Assembly: GCF_900698955.1 (NCBI RefSeq)
Contig: NZ_LR217720.1
Location: 558,001-622,000 of the forward strand
DNA: 64,000 nucleotides
Reading direction: 5' to 3'
From: Erwinia_E haradaeae_G
GTDB lineage: Bacteria; Pseudomonadota; Gammaproteobacteria; Enterobacterales; Enterobacteriaceae
Of this stretch, positions 43,173-53,040 are shown in pieces; the first letter of the stretch is position 1; every line of letters starts with the position of its first letter. A program made the translations under genes and the position numbers. The notes beneath the pieces were generated by a model. That model searched no databases. It was not told where the DNA came from and worked only from the letters and a program-made list of their open reading frames with translations.

Positions 43173-44042
43173 CTAACAAAAATAATCTTTATGATCTTTG
43201 GATAACTGTTCTGCTTTTAACCAGGAAATTTCATTGCTCCAAAGAGCTGGGTTAACTGTTTCTAGAATCAAAGGCATACTATTAAAACGTGCATCTTTCA
43301 TCAACCAACTAAATGCTGTTAAGCCTATATTTCCAGAACCTAAACTGTGGTGGCGATCCACCCGACTATTAAACTCACCTTTAGAGTCATTAAGATGCAA
43401 GCCGCACAAATACTGAAAACCAATAATTTTTTCAAAGTCAGAAAATATCTTAATACAACCATTTTCACTACGCAGATCATAGCCACTTACGAAAGCATGA
43501 CAAGTATCAATACACACGCCAACACGGGATTTATCTTCCACATCCTCTATAATAGTAGATAGGTGCTCAAATAGAAATCCCAGGTTACTACCCTGACCAG
43601 CAGTATTTTCAATAACAATTGTTACTCCTGATGTTTGATTTAGCACAATATTAATAGATTCAGCAATACGTTTTAAGCACTGATTTTCTGTTATTTTTTT
43701 TAAATGACTGCCAGGATGACAGTTCAATAGACTTATGTTTAACTGTTGACATCGTAGAACCTCATCTAATAAAGCAGCGCGTGATCTTTCTAATTCATAT
43801 GATTGAGGATGCCCTAGATTAATCAAATAACTACTATGAGGCATTATTTGTGCGGACGTATAGTTATGCTTAAGACAAGCAAGATGAAATTGAGTAATTG
43901 TATCAGTAGTAAGAGGAGGAGAGCGCCACTGACGTTGATTTTTAGTAAAAAATGCCAAAGCTGTAGCCTTTAACTGTGCAGCACGTTCCACTGCATATGC
44001 TAAACCACCAGCTATACTAACATGAGCTCCAATATATTTCAT
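43173..44042 (-). CDS. nfo: Endonuclease IV (AP endonuclease)
   Basis: Nfo cleaves at abasic sites and trims blocked 3' ends in base-excision repair. From the ATG at 44042 the product is 289 residues (E. coli 285), starting MKYIGAHVSIAGGL as in the family; the upstream frame to 44075 adds 11 non-homologous residues and is rejected. The tri-zinc ligand motifs are present: LNCHPGSHL, VIENTAGQGSNLG, GVCIDTCHAF, LHLNDSKGEFNSRVDRHHS and LILETVNP. In E. coli nfo also lies in the neighbourhood of fruBKA, several genes away. Confidence 0.96.
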   Translation of the reverse strand: MKYIGAHVSIAGGLAYAVERAAQLKATALAFFTKNQRQWRSPPLTTDTITQFHLACLKHNYTSAQIMPHSSYLINLGHPQSYELERSRAALLDEVLRCQQLNISLLNCHPGSHLKKITENQCLKRIAESINIVLNQTSGVTIVIENTAGQGSNLGFLFEHLSTIIEDVEDKSRVGVCIDTCHAFVSGYDLRSENGCIKIFSDFEKIIGFQYLCGLHLNDSKGEFNSRVDRHHSLGSGNIGLTAFSWLMKDARFNSMPLILETVNPALWSNEISWLKAEQLSKDHKDYFC

Positions 44043-44994
44043 AAAACTCATCCTATAAATGAATAAAATAGCCAACTATAGAAAATAGTAAATAACTACA
44101 CTAAATAAGAAGTATTTATGATACGAATATAGTCATCAATAATATTAATGATGCTTGTTAGCGTTGACGTTAAGCATTATAAGAACAAATATTATCAAAT
44201 TGTATTTCACAGTATGCCTAAAGCTACTGATTTTCCAAATACACTTTTCTATTCTACTTCAAAACGTATGACTAGATATTATTATGTATTGTCTATCAAA
44301 AGCAGGAAATATTTATGTATGCCTTATCTCATTCATCAGATATAGATTGCACAATTCATTATATAAAAACCTAGCACAAAAATAAGCCATATTAATAATA
44401 GTGTAAAAATTTATTTGTATTGCACACCACTCTAAATATCATAAGAATATCTAGCCGTTATATGATTGAACCTCCTTATAATAAGATTACATACATACAT
44501 CACAGAGAATGACAAAAATACTCACCCTCCTTTTTGGTTATATGCAAGTGATACTATGAAACCTATCATATACGCATATAACATTGTTACTATTATATAC
44601 ATGGATGCACACTGATACTATAACTCAATGTATTATGTATTAATATGCATATGCATCATGCTATAACATGACCTTACAACAAACTTATCCACATATATTT
44701 TTTTAACATCGATCATAAGAGAGAATTATGCAGTACCTTCTGGTTAGTAATAGATATCATCCTGCAAATATTACAGATTAATCACACAAAGTGCATATAG
44801 TGTAATCAATTATATTAATATATAAAAATAAAAAATATATCGATAAAATAGGTGTGCAAACACATGCCCTCTATGGTAATAAGAAATATTTAAAACAATT
44901 ACAAGGTTATCTGCAATATTGTAGTAATGAGTATTACCTGAGTGATAAATATATATGTATTATCAGCTTCCTGAATTCTCATGATGCTGTTGTA
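44043..44994. other. Spacer, nfo-mepM
   Basis: About 950 bases with no recognisable gene. A 65-codon plus frame (44148-44345) is judged chance. One TTATCCACA 9-mer occurs at 44685-44693, with no accompanying origin features. Confidence 0.6.
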
Positions 44995-46320
44995 TTACTC
45001 TTTATGTAACTGAAATAATACCTTTTTTACTCGAGTCAAATATACCAGAAGTTCCTTACCAGTTAAACATGCCATAGAAGGTAGCCTAGCTGTAAGAGGG
45101 TTGACAGCTTGATTATTGATCCACGTCTCAAAATGAATGTGCGGTCCCGTTGAACGTCCAGTATTTCCAGAAAGTGCAATATACTCACCACGTTTAACTT
45201 TCTGTCCCTTTTTGACAAATAACGTCTTAAGATGCATGTAACGCGTCATATATTGACGACCATGACGTATAGCTATATAATTTCCAGCTGTGTCGCTAAA
45301 TGTGGACACGATCACCTCACCATTCCCTATAGACAACACTGGAGTGCCAATAGGAACAGCAAAATCGACGCCTTTATGTGGTGCAATACGACCAGTGATC
45401 GGATTTTTACGTCGTGGGTTAAATGGAGATGACACACGATATTTTCTAAATGTTGGAAAACGCATAAAACCACTGGTTAAACCAGATCCATTACGATCAT
45501 AGAATTTACCATCAGCAGCCCGAATAGCATAATAGTCCTGACTTACATTACAAAATCTAACTCCTAACAAATCACTATGCTGTTTTGCACCATTTAATGT
45601 TGCATGCATAGTTAATATCTCAAAATAATCTCCATCATGCAATTTTCGAAAATCTATTTGCCATTGTAAAGCTGTAATTACTTCTCTGATTTCCTGACTA
45701 TTTAACCCAGAGAATTTGGCACTATTAATAAAACTGCCGTTCACAACCACTTTTGTGATCTTCTGATACAACTCACCAGTTCCAAATAATATAGATACTT
45801 TAAAACCTTCTTTGGTGCGATCGTAATAACGCTTTTCACTCTGTGATCGCTCCCATATTAAATGCTCTATCTGATGGCCCTCATTAAGTGTCCATGACAA
45901 TTTTTGCCCAACTTGTAGATGGTGCATCTCTATATCAATCTTAATTAATTGCCTAATATCTACTTGTTCCACATCATATTGGTGAAGTATAGTGCTAAAT
46001 GCATCTCCTTTAGAAACTATATGTTCATGCGTACTAGTTTCATTAGAGATATCAGTATCTATTTCATCTTTTAGTACATCTTCATCGGGCGATGGACTAC
46101 TATCATCGATAGGTTCACTATCTTTTGGTAGGAACGCATGAATATGATGTTGTTTCACATAGATAGGCTTAGCAGATATCTTTGTATGGTCAGTGAGATC
46201 GAGATTCGGCTGAGCGATAGAAATACTAAGAGGCACCGACATGAGCACACTCAATAGAATACGATGAAAAGAAAATAACTCATAAAATAGTAAACTAAAC
46301 GCCTTTAGTTGTTTCTGCAC
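44995..46320 (-). CDS. mepM: Murein DD-endopeptidase MepM (YebA)
   Basis: MepM cleaves D-Ala-mDAP cross-links so that new murein can be inserted. The 441-residue product (E. coli 440) has an N-terminal membrane anchor (about residues 20-35), a LysM-like segment (HEHIVSKGDAFSTILHQYDV) and a C-terminal M23 peptidase domain. Its zinc motifs are HKGVDFAVPIGTPVLSIG and GPHIHFETWINNQAVNPL. The start is GTG at 46320 with a strong AAGGAAGGGG site, and it lies 16 bases after the znuA stop, so the two are likely co-transcribed, as in E. coli. In the family motif HLH the middle residue is Ile, which should be neutral. Confidence 0.95.
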   Translation of the reverse strand: MQKQLKAFSLLFYELFSFHRILLSVLMSVPLSISIAQPNLDLTDHTKISAKPIYVKQHHIHAFLPKDSEPIDDSSPSPDEDVLKDEIDTDISNETSTHEHIVSKGDAFSTILHQYDVEQVDIRQLIKIDIEMHHLQVGQKLSWTLNEGHQIEHLIWERSQSEKRYYDRTKEGFKVSILFGTGELYQKITKVVVNGSFINSAKFSGLNSQEIREVITALQWQIDFRKLHDGDYFEILTMHATLNGAKQHSDLLGVRFCNVSQDYYAIRAADGKFYDRNGSGLTSGFMRFPTFRKYRVSSPFNPRRKNPITGRIAPHKGVDFAVPIGTPVLSIGNGEVIVSTFSDTAGNYIAIRHGRQYMTRYMHLKTLFVKKGQKVKRGEYIALSGNTGRSTGPHIHFETWINNQAVNPLTARLPSMACLTGKELLVYLTRVKKVLFQLHKE

Positions 46321-46336
46321 GTACCCCTTCCTTGAT

Positions 46337-47305
46337 TTAATCCCCCTTTAAACAGCTAGTATACTGATTGGATAGCTGTACAAGAAATTGCGCGTAACTA
46401 TCTTTATTGAGAGCAATTCCTTCTCCAAGAGGATCTAATATACCCGAACGAGCATAAGTGCTCTGAGAAATAGCTTGAACGACCATCGGCTTAAACTGCG
46501 GCTCAGAAAAGACACATATTCCTTTGTGTGCGACAATTTGCATTTTAATGTGATGTAAACGCTTAGCTCCTGGTCGAATCTCTGGATTTATAGTAAAATA
46601 ACCAATAGGACTAAGACCATAATACTTTTCAAAATATGCATAAGCATCATGAAAAACGAAGTATCCTGTATCTTTAAAGGGAGCAAGTTGTTTATAAATT
46701 TTATTATTGGCTGCTAATATTGTAGATTGAAAATAGTGCAAATTAGCATCTAATTTATCTTGATTGATAGGCATTCGTTGTAATAATCGTGCATGGATAG
46801 CAATAGCTGTTTTTTTCGCAATTTCTGGAGACATCCACAGGTGCATATTATATTCACCATGATGAGTGTAATCTGTTTTGTTGATGATATCTGAGCTATT
46901 TTGTTCGATTGTATTTCTATGTATATTTCCTGATTTTGGATGTGATACGCTCTTTAAAAGTAGTGATTGCACACCTGGTATCTGGTCTATTTGAATATTA
47001 TTATGTAGTGTATGTGCATGTGACATTGACTTATGCATAAATGCTTCCATGTCAGGCCCAACCCAAACAACTAATTCTGCCTCTTTAAGATTCTTGACGT
47101 CTGAGGGACGTAATGCGTAGTTATGTACAGATGCACCATCTGGTAGAAGGATTGCGACTGATGTAATACCATCAGCAATAGTTGCAGCAATAAAACCTAT
47201 TGGTTTCACCGAAGCGACAATCGTCGCCTGAGTTGGAAGAGGTACAAATCCTATCATGGTCATTCCAACTACAATAAATATTTTATGCAAACTGACATGT
47301 AACAT
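46337..47305 (-). CDS. znuA: Zinc ABC transporter periplasmic binding protein
   Basis: ZnuA captures zinc in the periplasm and passes it to ZnuBC. From the ATG at 47305 the product is 322 residues (E. coli 310), with a signal peptide to about residue 27. Zinc-site segments are visible as LLPDGASVHNYALRPSDV, YNMHLWMSPEIA, YFVFHDAYAYFEKYYGL and FSEPQFKP. The usual His-rich loop before NMHLW is present but poor in His. An in-frame ATG at 47320 is possible. It is divergent from znuC across 67 bases, the normal znuA/znuCB layout. A Zur operator is expected there, but I could not pick one out with confidence. Confidence 0.95.
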   Translation of the reverse strand: MLHVSLHKIFIVVGMTMIGFVPLPTQATIVASVKPIGFIAATIADGITSVAILLPDGASVHNYALRPSDVKNLKEAELVVWVGPDMEAFMHKSMSHAHTLHNNIQIDQIPGVQSLLLKSVSHPKSGNIHRNTIEQNSSDIINKTDYTHHGEYNMHLWMSPEIAKKTAIAIHARLLQRMPINQDKLDANLHYFQSTILAANNKIYKQLAPFKDTGYFVFHDAYAYFEKYYGLSPIGYFTINPEIRPGAKRLHHIKMQIVAHKGICVFSEPQFKPMVVQAISQSTYARSGILDPLGEGIALNKDSYAQFLVQLSNQYTSCLKGD

Positions 47306-47372
47306 TGTGATACATTCCATTCTAATAGACTATACTGATCATCTTCTCACATGTAAAATTTTTATAATTATA

Positions 47373-48098
47373 ATGAATATATCCACTTTAATTACAATGA
47401 AGCAAGTTTCCGTGAAGCTTGGTCAAAATTTAATACTGAATAATATTTCACTCAACCTACAATCTGGAAAAATATTAACACTACTCGGGCCAAATGGAGC
47501 GGGTAAATCAACACTAGTACGAGTGGTGTTAGGGCTAATTACACCAACTTCCGGAACTGTAAAACGATTATCGAAGTTTTGTATTGGTTATGTTCCACAA
47601 AAAATGTTGCTAGATGTTACTCTTCCTTTGAGCGTAGGCCGATTTATGCATTTGCGCCCAGAAGTGAAACAAAGCGACATTCTTCCTGCATTAAAACGCG
47701 TGCGCGCAGAACATCTACTGAAATTTCCGCTCCAAAAATTATCCGGAGGTGAAATGCAACGGGTATTACTGGCTCGTGCATTACTAAATCACCCCAAACT
47801 ATTAGTGCTTGATGAACCTACTCAGGGTATCGACATCAACTGTCAAATTACACTATATGATTTAATTGATCAGCTTCGACATGAACTAAAATGTGGCATT
47901 TTGATTGTCTCACATGATCTACATTTTGTGATGGCTAAAACTGATGAAGTGATCTGTCTAAATCAGCATATCTGTTGCTCTGGTACATCACAAGCAGTAT
48001 CGCAACATCCAGAGTTTATATCCATGTTTGGCCATCTTGGGACAAGAAAACTAGCTATTTATCATCATAAAAACCACGCTCATCAGCGTGATGTATAA
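47373..48098 (+). CDS. znuC: Zinc ABC transporter ATPase
   Basis: ZnuC powers high-affinity zinc import. From the ATG at 47373 the product is 241 residues (E. coli 251). The upstream frame to 47256 runs into znuA and is rejected; MNISTLITMKQVSV aligns with the E. coli N-terminus. Walker A is GPNGAGKST, the ABC signature LSGGEMQR, Walker B LLVLDEPTQG and the switch His in IVSHDLHFVM, all intact. The C-terminal tail keeps some His (HHKNHAHQRD). znuB follows after 34 bases. Confidence 0.96.
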   Translation: MNISTLITMKQVSVKLGQNLILNNISLNLQSGKILTLLGPNGAGKSTLVRVVLGLITPTSGTVKRLSKFCIGYVPQKMLLDVTLPLSVGRFMHLRPEVKQSDILPALKRVRAEHLLKFPLQKLSGGEMQRVLLARALLNHPKLLVLDEPTQGIDINCQITLYDLIDQLRHELKCGILIVSHDLHFVMAKTDEVICLNQHICCSGTSQAVSQHPEFISMFGHLGTRKLAIYHHKNHAHQRDV

Positions 48099-48132
48099 AG
48101 ATCTATTATTCCATAACAGAGGTTAATCGATA

Positions 48133-48918
48133 ATGATTGAGCTATTATTTCCTGGCTGGATCACCGGGATCTTACTAACAACAATAACTGGACCATTAGG
48201 ATCATTTATTATTTGGCGGCGCATGTCTTATTTTGGTGACACCTTAGCGCATACTTCACTACTCGGTGTAGCGTGTGGGCTCTTATTAGATATTAACCCT
48301 TTTTACACAGTGATGATGATAACGCTATTATTAGCCTTGATATTAGTATGGCTTGAACGTTTTTCATATTTAGCGCTTGACACATTATTAGGCATCTTAG
48401 CTCATAGTGCTCTATCACTAGGATTAGTATTAGTTAGCCTTATGTCTAATATTCGTGTGGACTTAATTACATATCTTTTTGGTGATCTTTTAGCTATGAC
48501 GTATAATGAATTATGGCGCATTATGATCGGTGTCATGCTTGTTTTATCTATTTTGATTTTGAATTGGCGTGCACTGCTTTCACTTACAGTACACTCTGAA
48601 TTAGCACATGTTGACGGCATTAATATTCAAAGAACAAAAATAATTTTAATGCTTATTACTGCATTAACAATTGGCATATCTATGAAATTCGTAGGCGCCT
48701 TAATTATCACCTCTCTATTAATTATCCCCGCAGCCACTGCACGTCGATTTGCAAGCTCTCCTGAGCAAATGGCTATATTAGCAGTCATTATAGGTGCATT
48801 ATCAGTCACTTTGGGGTTAATCTTTTCTGCATTCTATGATGCACCGGCAGGACCATCAGTGGTTTTAGGGTCAGCAATAATCTTTATGCTTAGTGTTATT
48901 AAAAAACAAAATATATAA
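48133..48918 (+). CDS. znuB: Zinc ABC transporter permease
   Basis: ZnuB is the inner-membrane channel of the zinc importer. The 261-residue product equals the E. coli length and consists of about eight hydrophobic segments. Family segments include GPLGSFIIWRRMSYFGDTLA, HTSLLGVACGLLL, YLFGDLLAMTYNELW and SLLIIPAATARRFASSPEQM, and the end PAGPSVVLGSAIIFML. AGAGGTTAA precedes the ATG. With ZnuA and ZnuC the transporter is complete. Confidence 0.96.
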   Translation: MIELLFPGWITGILLTTITGPLGSFIIWRRMSYFGDTLAHTSLLGVACGLLLDINPFYTVMMITLLLALILVWLERFSYLALDTLLGILAHSALSLGLVLVSLMSNIRVDLITYLFGDLLAMTYNELWRIMIGVMLVLSILILNWRALLSLTVHSELAHVDGINIQRTKIILMLITALTIGISMKFVGALIITSLLIIPAATARRFASSPEQMAILAVIIGALSVTLGLIFSAFYDAPAGPSVVLGSAIIFMLSVIKKQNI

Positions 48919-51288
48919 ACAATCATTAGTATGATAACTACCTTAGAGCTAGATAATAAAAGATGAGCGATGTATACAGTGTACTAAAAGATACATGCTT
49001 GTAAAGTTAAAATGTTCTGTAAGATTTGTCTCAATACCTTCACTCTTTTAACATACATAGAACTTCTATGCATCAACATTTTTAGCGATCAATGTTGTAC
49101 TCCAAGCCATTTATGGTTTATGTAGATTCCAGTATACCCAATCGCATTCTAAACAGCTATCATCTCAACAAAACAATCATATAACTATATACAAATAATA
49201 CTTAAATGTACTGTACCGAGAAAAAAAACACCATCGAATAGAAAAAGTATATAGGTGTCGTTATATAGTGTCACACCACACATGAGTAAGAATAATTTAC
49301 TGTATCTTCTATGTACGTACGCCTAACGTTTTAATCAGAATACAGAAGTATTAATATATCTTATTTGATATGATTTACATACTATCAGGTGTATTTTGAA
49401 AATACAGTACCATTAATTAAAATCTACATAAGATATCTTAGATATATAGTTTAACATTATTTAGCACAAAAGACAGTCAGTACTATTGATAAATTCTGGA
49501 GGCACTCGTATAATATGATTAATTTCTTAATGAAAACATAAAGAATCGTAATGCCTTCTATTCTATATCACATGTAAGTAAAGCATCTTGTTTTCAACAT
49601 ACAATAAAAGTTTTAACTTTTAGCACTAAAGGATAGTTGTATTAATATATAACTTTAATATTGGTATTTCTGTTAAATTTTAACATATACAGTATTTGTC
49701 ATAAAAAGATATTGCATAGTGCACATGTGCTAACTATATATTCTAACATATGCTAAGAAAATACAGTATATTTACTGTGTAAATATTACGCATATGCATG
49801 TATTGATGCGCTTTTACAAAAAATAACATACCATCGTTATAATAGGAAAATACGTATAAATTATACCCATTCTTAACTTTTCTTCAAGATATATCCAATC
49901 TATAAGTCTCTCTGAGTCGATTCTAAGGTAAACTCCAGGAATATCACATGTTTTTTCTATATTCGTTTGGAAAGATCTCTCTATTAAAAAATATTTTTTA
50001 TTGTTTGTTTTCATGGGCAAATGGAATCTTTATAGATATATAATATGTTCTGATACATGAAGAGGTGTTAATTTGTATTTTAATAACTTGCAGCTCGAAT
50101 TATAGGCGCAACATTTTACGTATTATCCACTTCTACTCATCTCTCAATACATAATGATACTTATAATTATATTAATAGTCATTCATCATATCTTGCGTGT
50201 GTTTTTAAAATAAATAATGATCATGTGATCTAAAAAATCACAAGACGAATATTATAAACAACCAATCAGCATTCATTTTACTGTCATTCAACTTGCTCTA
50301 CTGATATAAAATATTATATTCTTATTATATGCTACCACGACCAATCTCAAATACTTCCATAAAATAATCGCAATGACTCTATCTTATCTGGACTACATCA
50401 AGCATTTATTCTGACTTCTATGCGAAATAACGCATAAAATACTCTATTAACTCATATTTGACAATAAAATATGTCAATGAATAGCTCTATCTGATGATAT
50501 TATGGAATAGTTGTATGAAAAGTATATTGGAGATGCCAGTTTTATTAACAATAATCGATGTTTCTCTAAATGCCATACTTACCAACAACTAATAACTATC
50601 TGCATGAAATTGCAGATTAAAAAAATGCTCTGTCCATGCCTTATTAATACGATGTACAATATTTTTTACGAGCAAAATAATACTTATTATACTGCATATA
50701 ATCTATTAATTATTGATTTTAAAGCACTGTATAAAAAGATTGCTAAATAAAATAGTTGTAACATAATTAAAATATCTTTATTCAATAATAAGCACCTTTC
50801 CAAACATTATACTTTTTCATGGATTTTACCCCTTAAACCTAATACAGGATAATCATTTATACAGCATATCGCTATCAAACATATTCAATCTCTAACACTC
50901 TCATCGATCACATGATAAATTTATACTATGTTACGACATAATAGGTGTCATGATAAACACCTTAATGTGCATCAAGATAGCCTTCGCGCATAAAAATCAA
51001 CAATTCTTGTAATTAGAGTCTACTGTTAACTCTATTAAATAATATAGAATGGAATCATATAGATCGCATTATTTAGAAATAGATACGAAAATATATATTT
51101 AGTAGGGAAAATAAAATGATTTCTAATGCATGAAAAATCAATATTTAGCAAATCCCTCACATCTTTATAAGTTTTTACTCGCAAACATATATTAAATTTT
51201 ATTATATCATAATTGAGGAATAGATGCACTATAATTAATAACATGGTTTTATATAACCATAGTTTCTAATAAAGGCGTCGCGCACAGG
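48919..51288. other. Gene desert upstream of ftsI; mraZ, rsmH and ftsL missing
   Basis: About 2.4 kb. In E. coli mraZ, rsmH and ftsL directly precede ftsI. None is recognisable here, although the available length would hold most of them. Short frames at 50511-50750 (+) and 51035-51244 (-) match nothing and are treated as chance. The ftsI promoter must lie here. Confidence 0.6.
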
Positions 51289-53040
51289 ATGAAAAGCATA
51301 AACAATCAATACCATAAGAGGTTAAAACATAGGGAAATACAAAGTAGTTTTTCTTGCTGGCGTTTTACTTTTTTATTGAGTTGTATGTTCCTAGGAATGG
51401 CGGGATTACTATTACGAGTGGCCTGGTTGCAGGTCATGCATCCCGCACGCCTAGTACATGAGGGGGACTTACGATCACTACGTGTACAGGTGATCCCAAC
51501 TTTACGCGGTATGATTAGTGATCGACACGGTCGTCCTCTAGCAGTTAGCGTGCCTGTACATGCTATCTTAGCTGACCCAAAAGAGTTGCATAAAAACGGT
51601 GAACTTATCTCCAATGATACTTGGAAAGCGCTAGCAGATGTGCTGTCAGTCCCAGTCTCTCAAATCACAGATCGTATCAATTCTAATCCAACGAGCCGAT
51701 TTATCTATCTCGCACGTCAAGTTAATTCAGAAATTAGTGACTATATCCAAAAACTCAAAATCCCAGGTATTTTTCTGCGTGAAGAATCACGCAGATACTA
51801 TCCTGCTGGACAAGTAACCTCACATTTGATTGGTGTGACTAACATTGACGGAGAAGGTATTGAAGGTATTGAAAAAAGTTTTAATCAATGGCTCACAGGA
51901 CAACCCGGATCACGAATAGTACGTAAAGACCGCTTTGGAAAAGTTATTGAGGATATTACTTCTATAGATAGTCACGAAGCACATAATCTTATTTTAAGCA
52001 TTGATGAAGAGATTCAAACACAGGTATATCGTGAGTTGCATAAAGGGGTATCGCTACATAAAGCTCAATCCGGTACAGCAGTGCTTCTTGATATTCATAC
52101 TGGGGAGGTTTTAGCAATGGCAAATAGTCCAGCTTATAACCCGAACAATTTACATCGATCCACACAAGAGATGATGCGTAATAGAGCAATTACTGATATG
52201 TTTGAACCAGGTTCAACCGTGAAGCCTATGGTCATCATGGCTGCACTAAAAAACAGCATAGTTAGTGAAGATAGCATATTAAATACTGAACCATTCCAAA
52301 TTCATGGGCATACCATTCAAGATGTAGCATACTATCATGAACTCACCCTCACAGGGGTGCTTCAAAAATCATCTAACGTTGGCGTGACTCGTTTAGCATT
52401 AGCCCTCCCTCCTCGTGCATTAGTTGACACTTACTCCAGTTTTGGATTAGGCAAAAGAACAAATTTAGGATTGATTGGAGAAAATAGGGGTATCTTCCCT
52501 CAAAAAAAACGCTGGTCTGATATAGAAAAAGCTGCGTTTTCTTTTGGTTATGGACTAATGGTGTCACCATTACAATTAGCAAGAGTATATGCCACATTCG
52601 GTAGTTATGGCATTTATCGTCCGTTATCAATCACTAAAGTAGCTTCTCCGGTAGAAGGACAGCGCATTTTCCCTGAACAGATAGTACGTACAGTATTGCA
52701 TATGATGGAAAGTGTTTCACTTCCAGGGGGAAGCGGTGTTAAAGCAGCTATTAAAGGTTATCGTATTGCAATCAAAACAGGCACAGTAAAAAAGGTGGGA
52801 TCCAACGGTAGATTTATTAACCGATACATTGCTTATGCTGCTGGAGTAGCCCCAGCTAGTAAACCTCGTTTTGCGCTAGTTGTTGTAGTCAACGATCCCC
52901 AATCCGGTCAATACTACGGTGGCGCGGTTTCAGCACCTATATTTAGTACTATTATGAGTGGTGTACTACGTACCATGCATATAGAGCCGGATATGAAAAT
53001 GGAGTTTAATCCCAAAATAGGTAATAAAAAGAATGAATAA
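51289..53040 (+). CDS. ftsI: Septal peptidoglycan transpeptidase FtsI (PBP3)
   Basis: FtsI cross-links septal murein during division as partner of FtsW. The 583-residue product (E. coli 588) has a short cytoplasmic tail, one membrane helix (about residues 26-45), a pedestal domain and a transpeptidase domain. The active-site motifs are S309-TVK in FEPGSTVKP, SSN at 361-363 and KTG at 496-498, all intact. GLMVSPLQLARVYATFGSYG matches the family. ACAGG precedes the ATG. The end overlaps the murE start by 8 bases. It is the first surviving gene of the dcw cluster here. Confidence 0.97.
   Translation: MKSINNQYHKRLKHREIQSSFSCWRFTFLLSCMFLGMAGLLLRVAWLQVMHPARLVHEGDLRSLRVQVIPTLRGMISDRHGRPLAVSVPVHAILADPKELHKNGELISNDTWKALADVLSVPVSQITDRINSNPTSRFIYLARQVNSEISDYIQKLKIPGIFLREESRRYYPAGQVTSHLIGVTNIDGEGIEGIEKSFNQWLTGQPGSRIVRKDRFGKVIEDITSIDSHEAHNLILSIDEEIQTQVYRELHKGVSLHKAQSGTAVLLDIHTGEVLAMANSPAYNPNNLHRSTQEMMRNRAITDMFEPGSTVKPMVIMAALKNSIVSEDSILNTEPFQIHGHTIQDVAYYHELTLTGVLQKSSNVGVTRLALALPPRALVDTYSSFGLGKRTNLGLIGENRGIFPQKKRWSDIEKAAFSFGYGLMVSPLQLARVYATFGSYGIYRPLSITKVASPVEGQRIFPEQIVRTVLHMMESVSLPGGSGVKAAIKGYRIAIKTGTVKKVGSNGRFINRYIAYAAGVAPASKPRFALVVVVNDPQSGQYYGGAVSAPIFSTIMSGVLRTMHIEPDMKMEFNPKIGNKKNE

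Noticed and set aside
44148..44345. 65-codon plus-strand frame between nfo and mepM
   Set aside because: No ribosome-binding site or family motif; typical of random frames in AT-rich spacer.
47306..47372. Zur operator between znuA and znuC
   Set aside because: An operator is expected from the family layout, but no convincing palindrome like the E. coli site is visible. The small TATAATTATA palindrome before znuC is trivial in AT-rich DNA.
50511..50750. 79-codon plus-strand frame upstream of ftsI as a possible ftsL or new gene
   Set aside because: Composition matches the surrounding spacer; there is no ribosome-binding site, no membrane helix plus coiled-coil pattern expected of FtsL, and no familiar motif.
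51035..51244. 69-codon minus-strand frame before ftsI
   Set aside because: A.T-rich chance frame with no start signal and no recognisable similarity.
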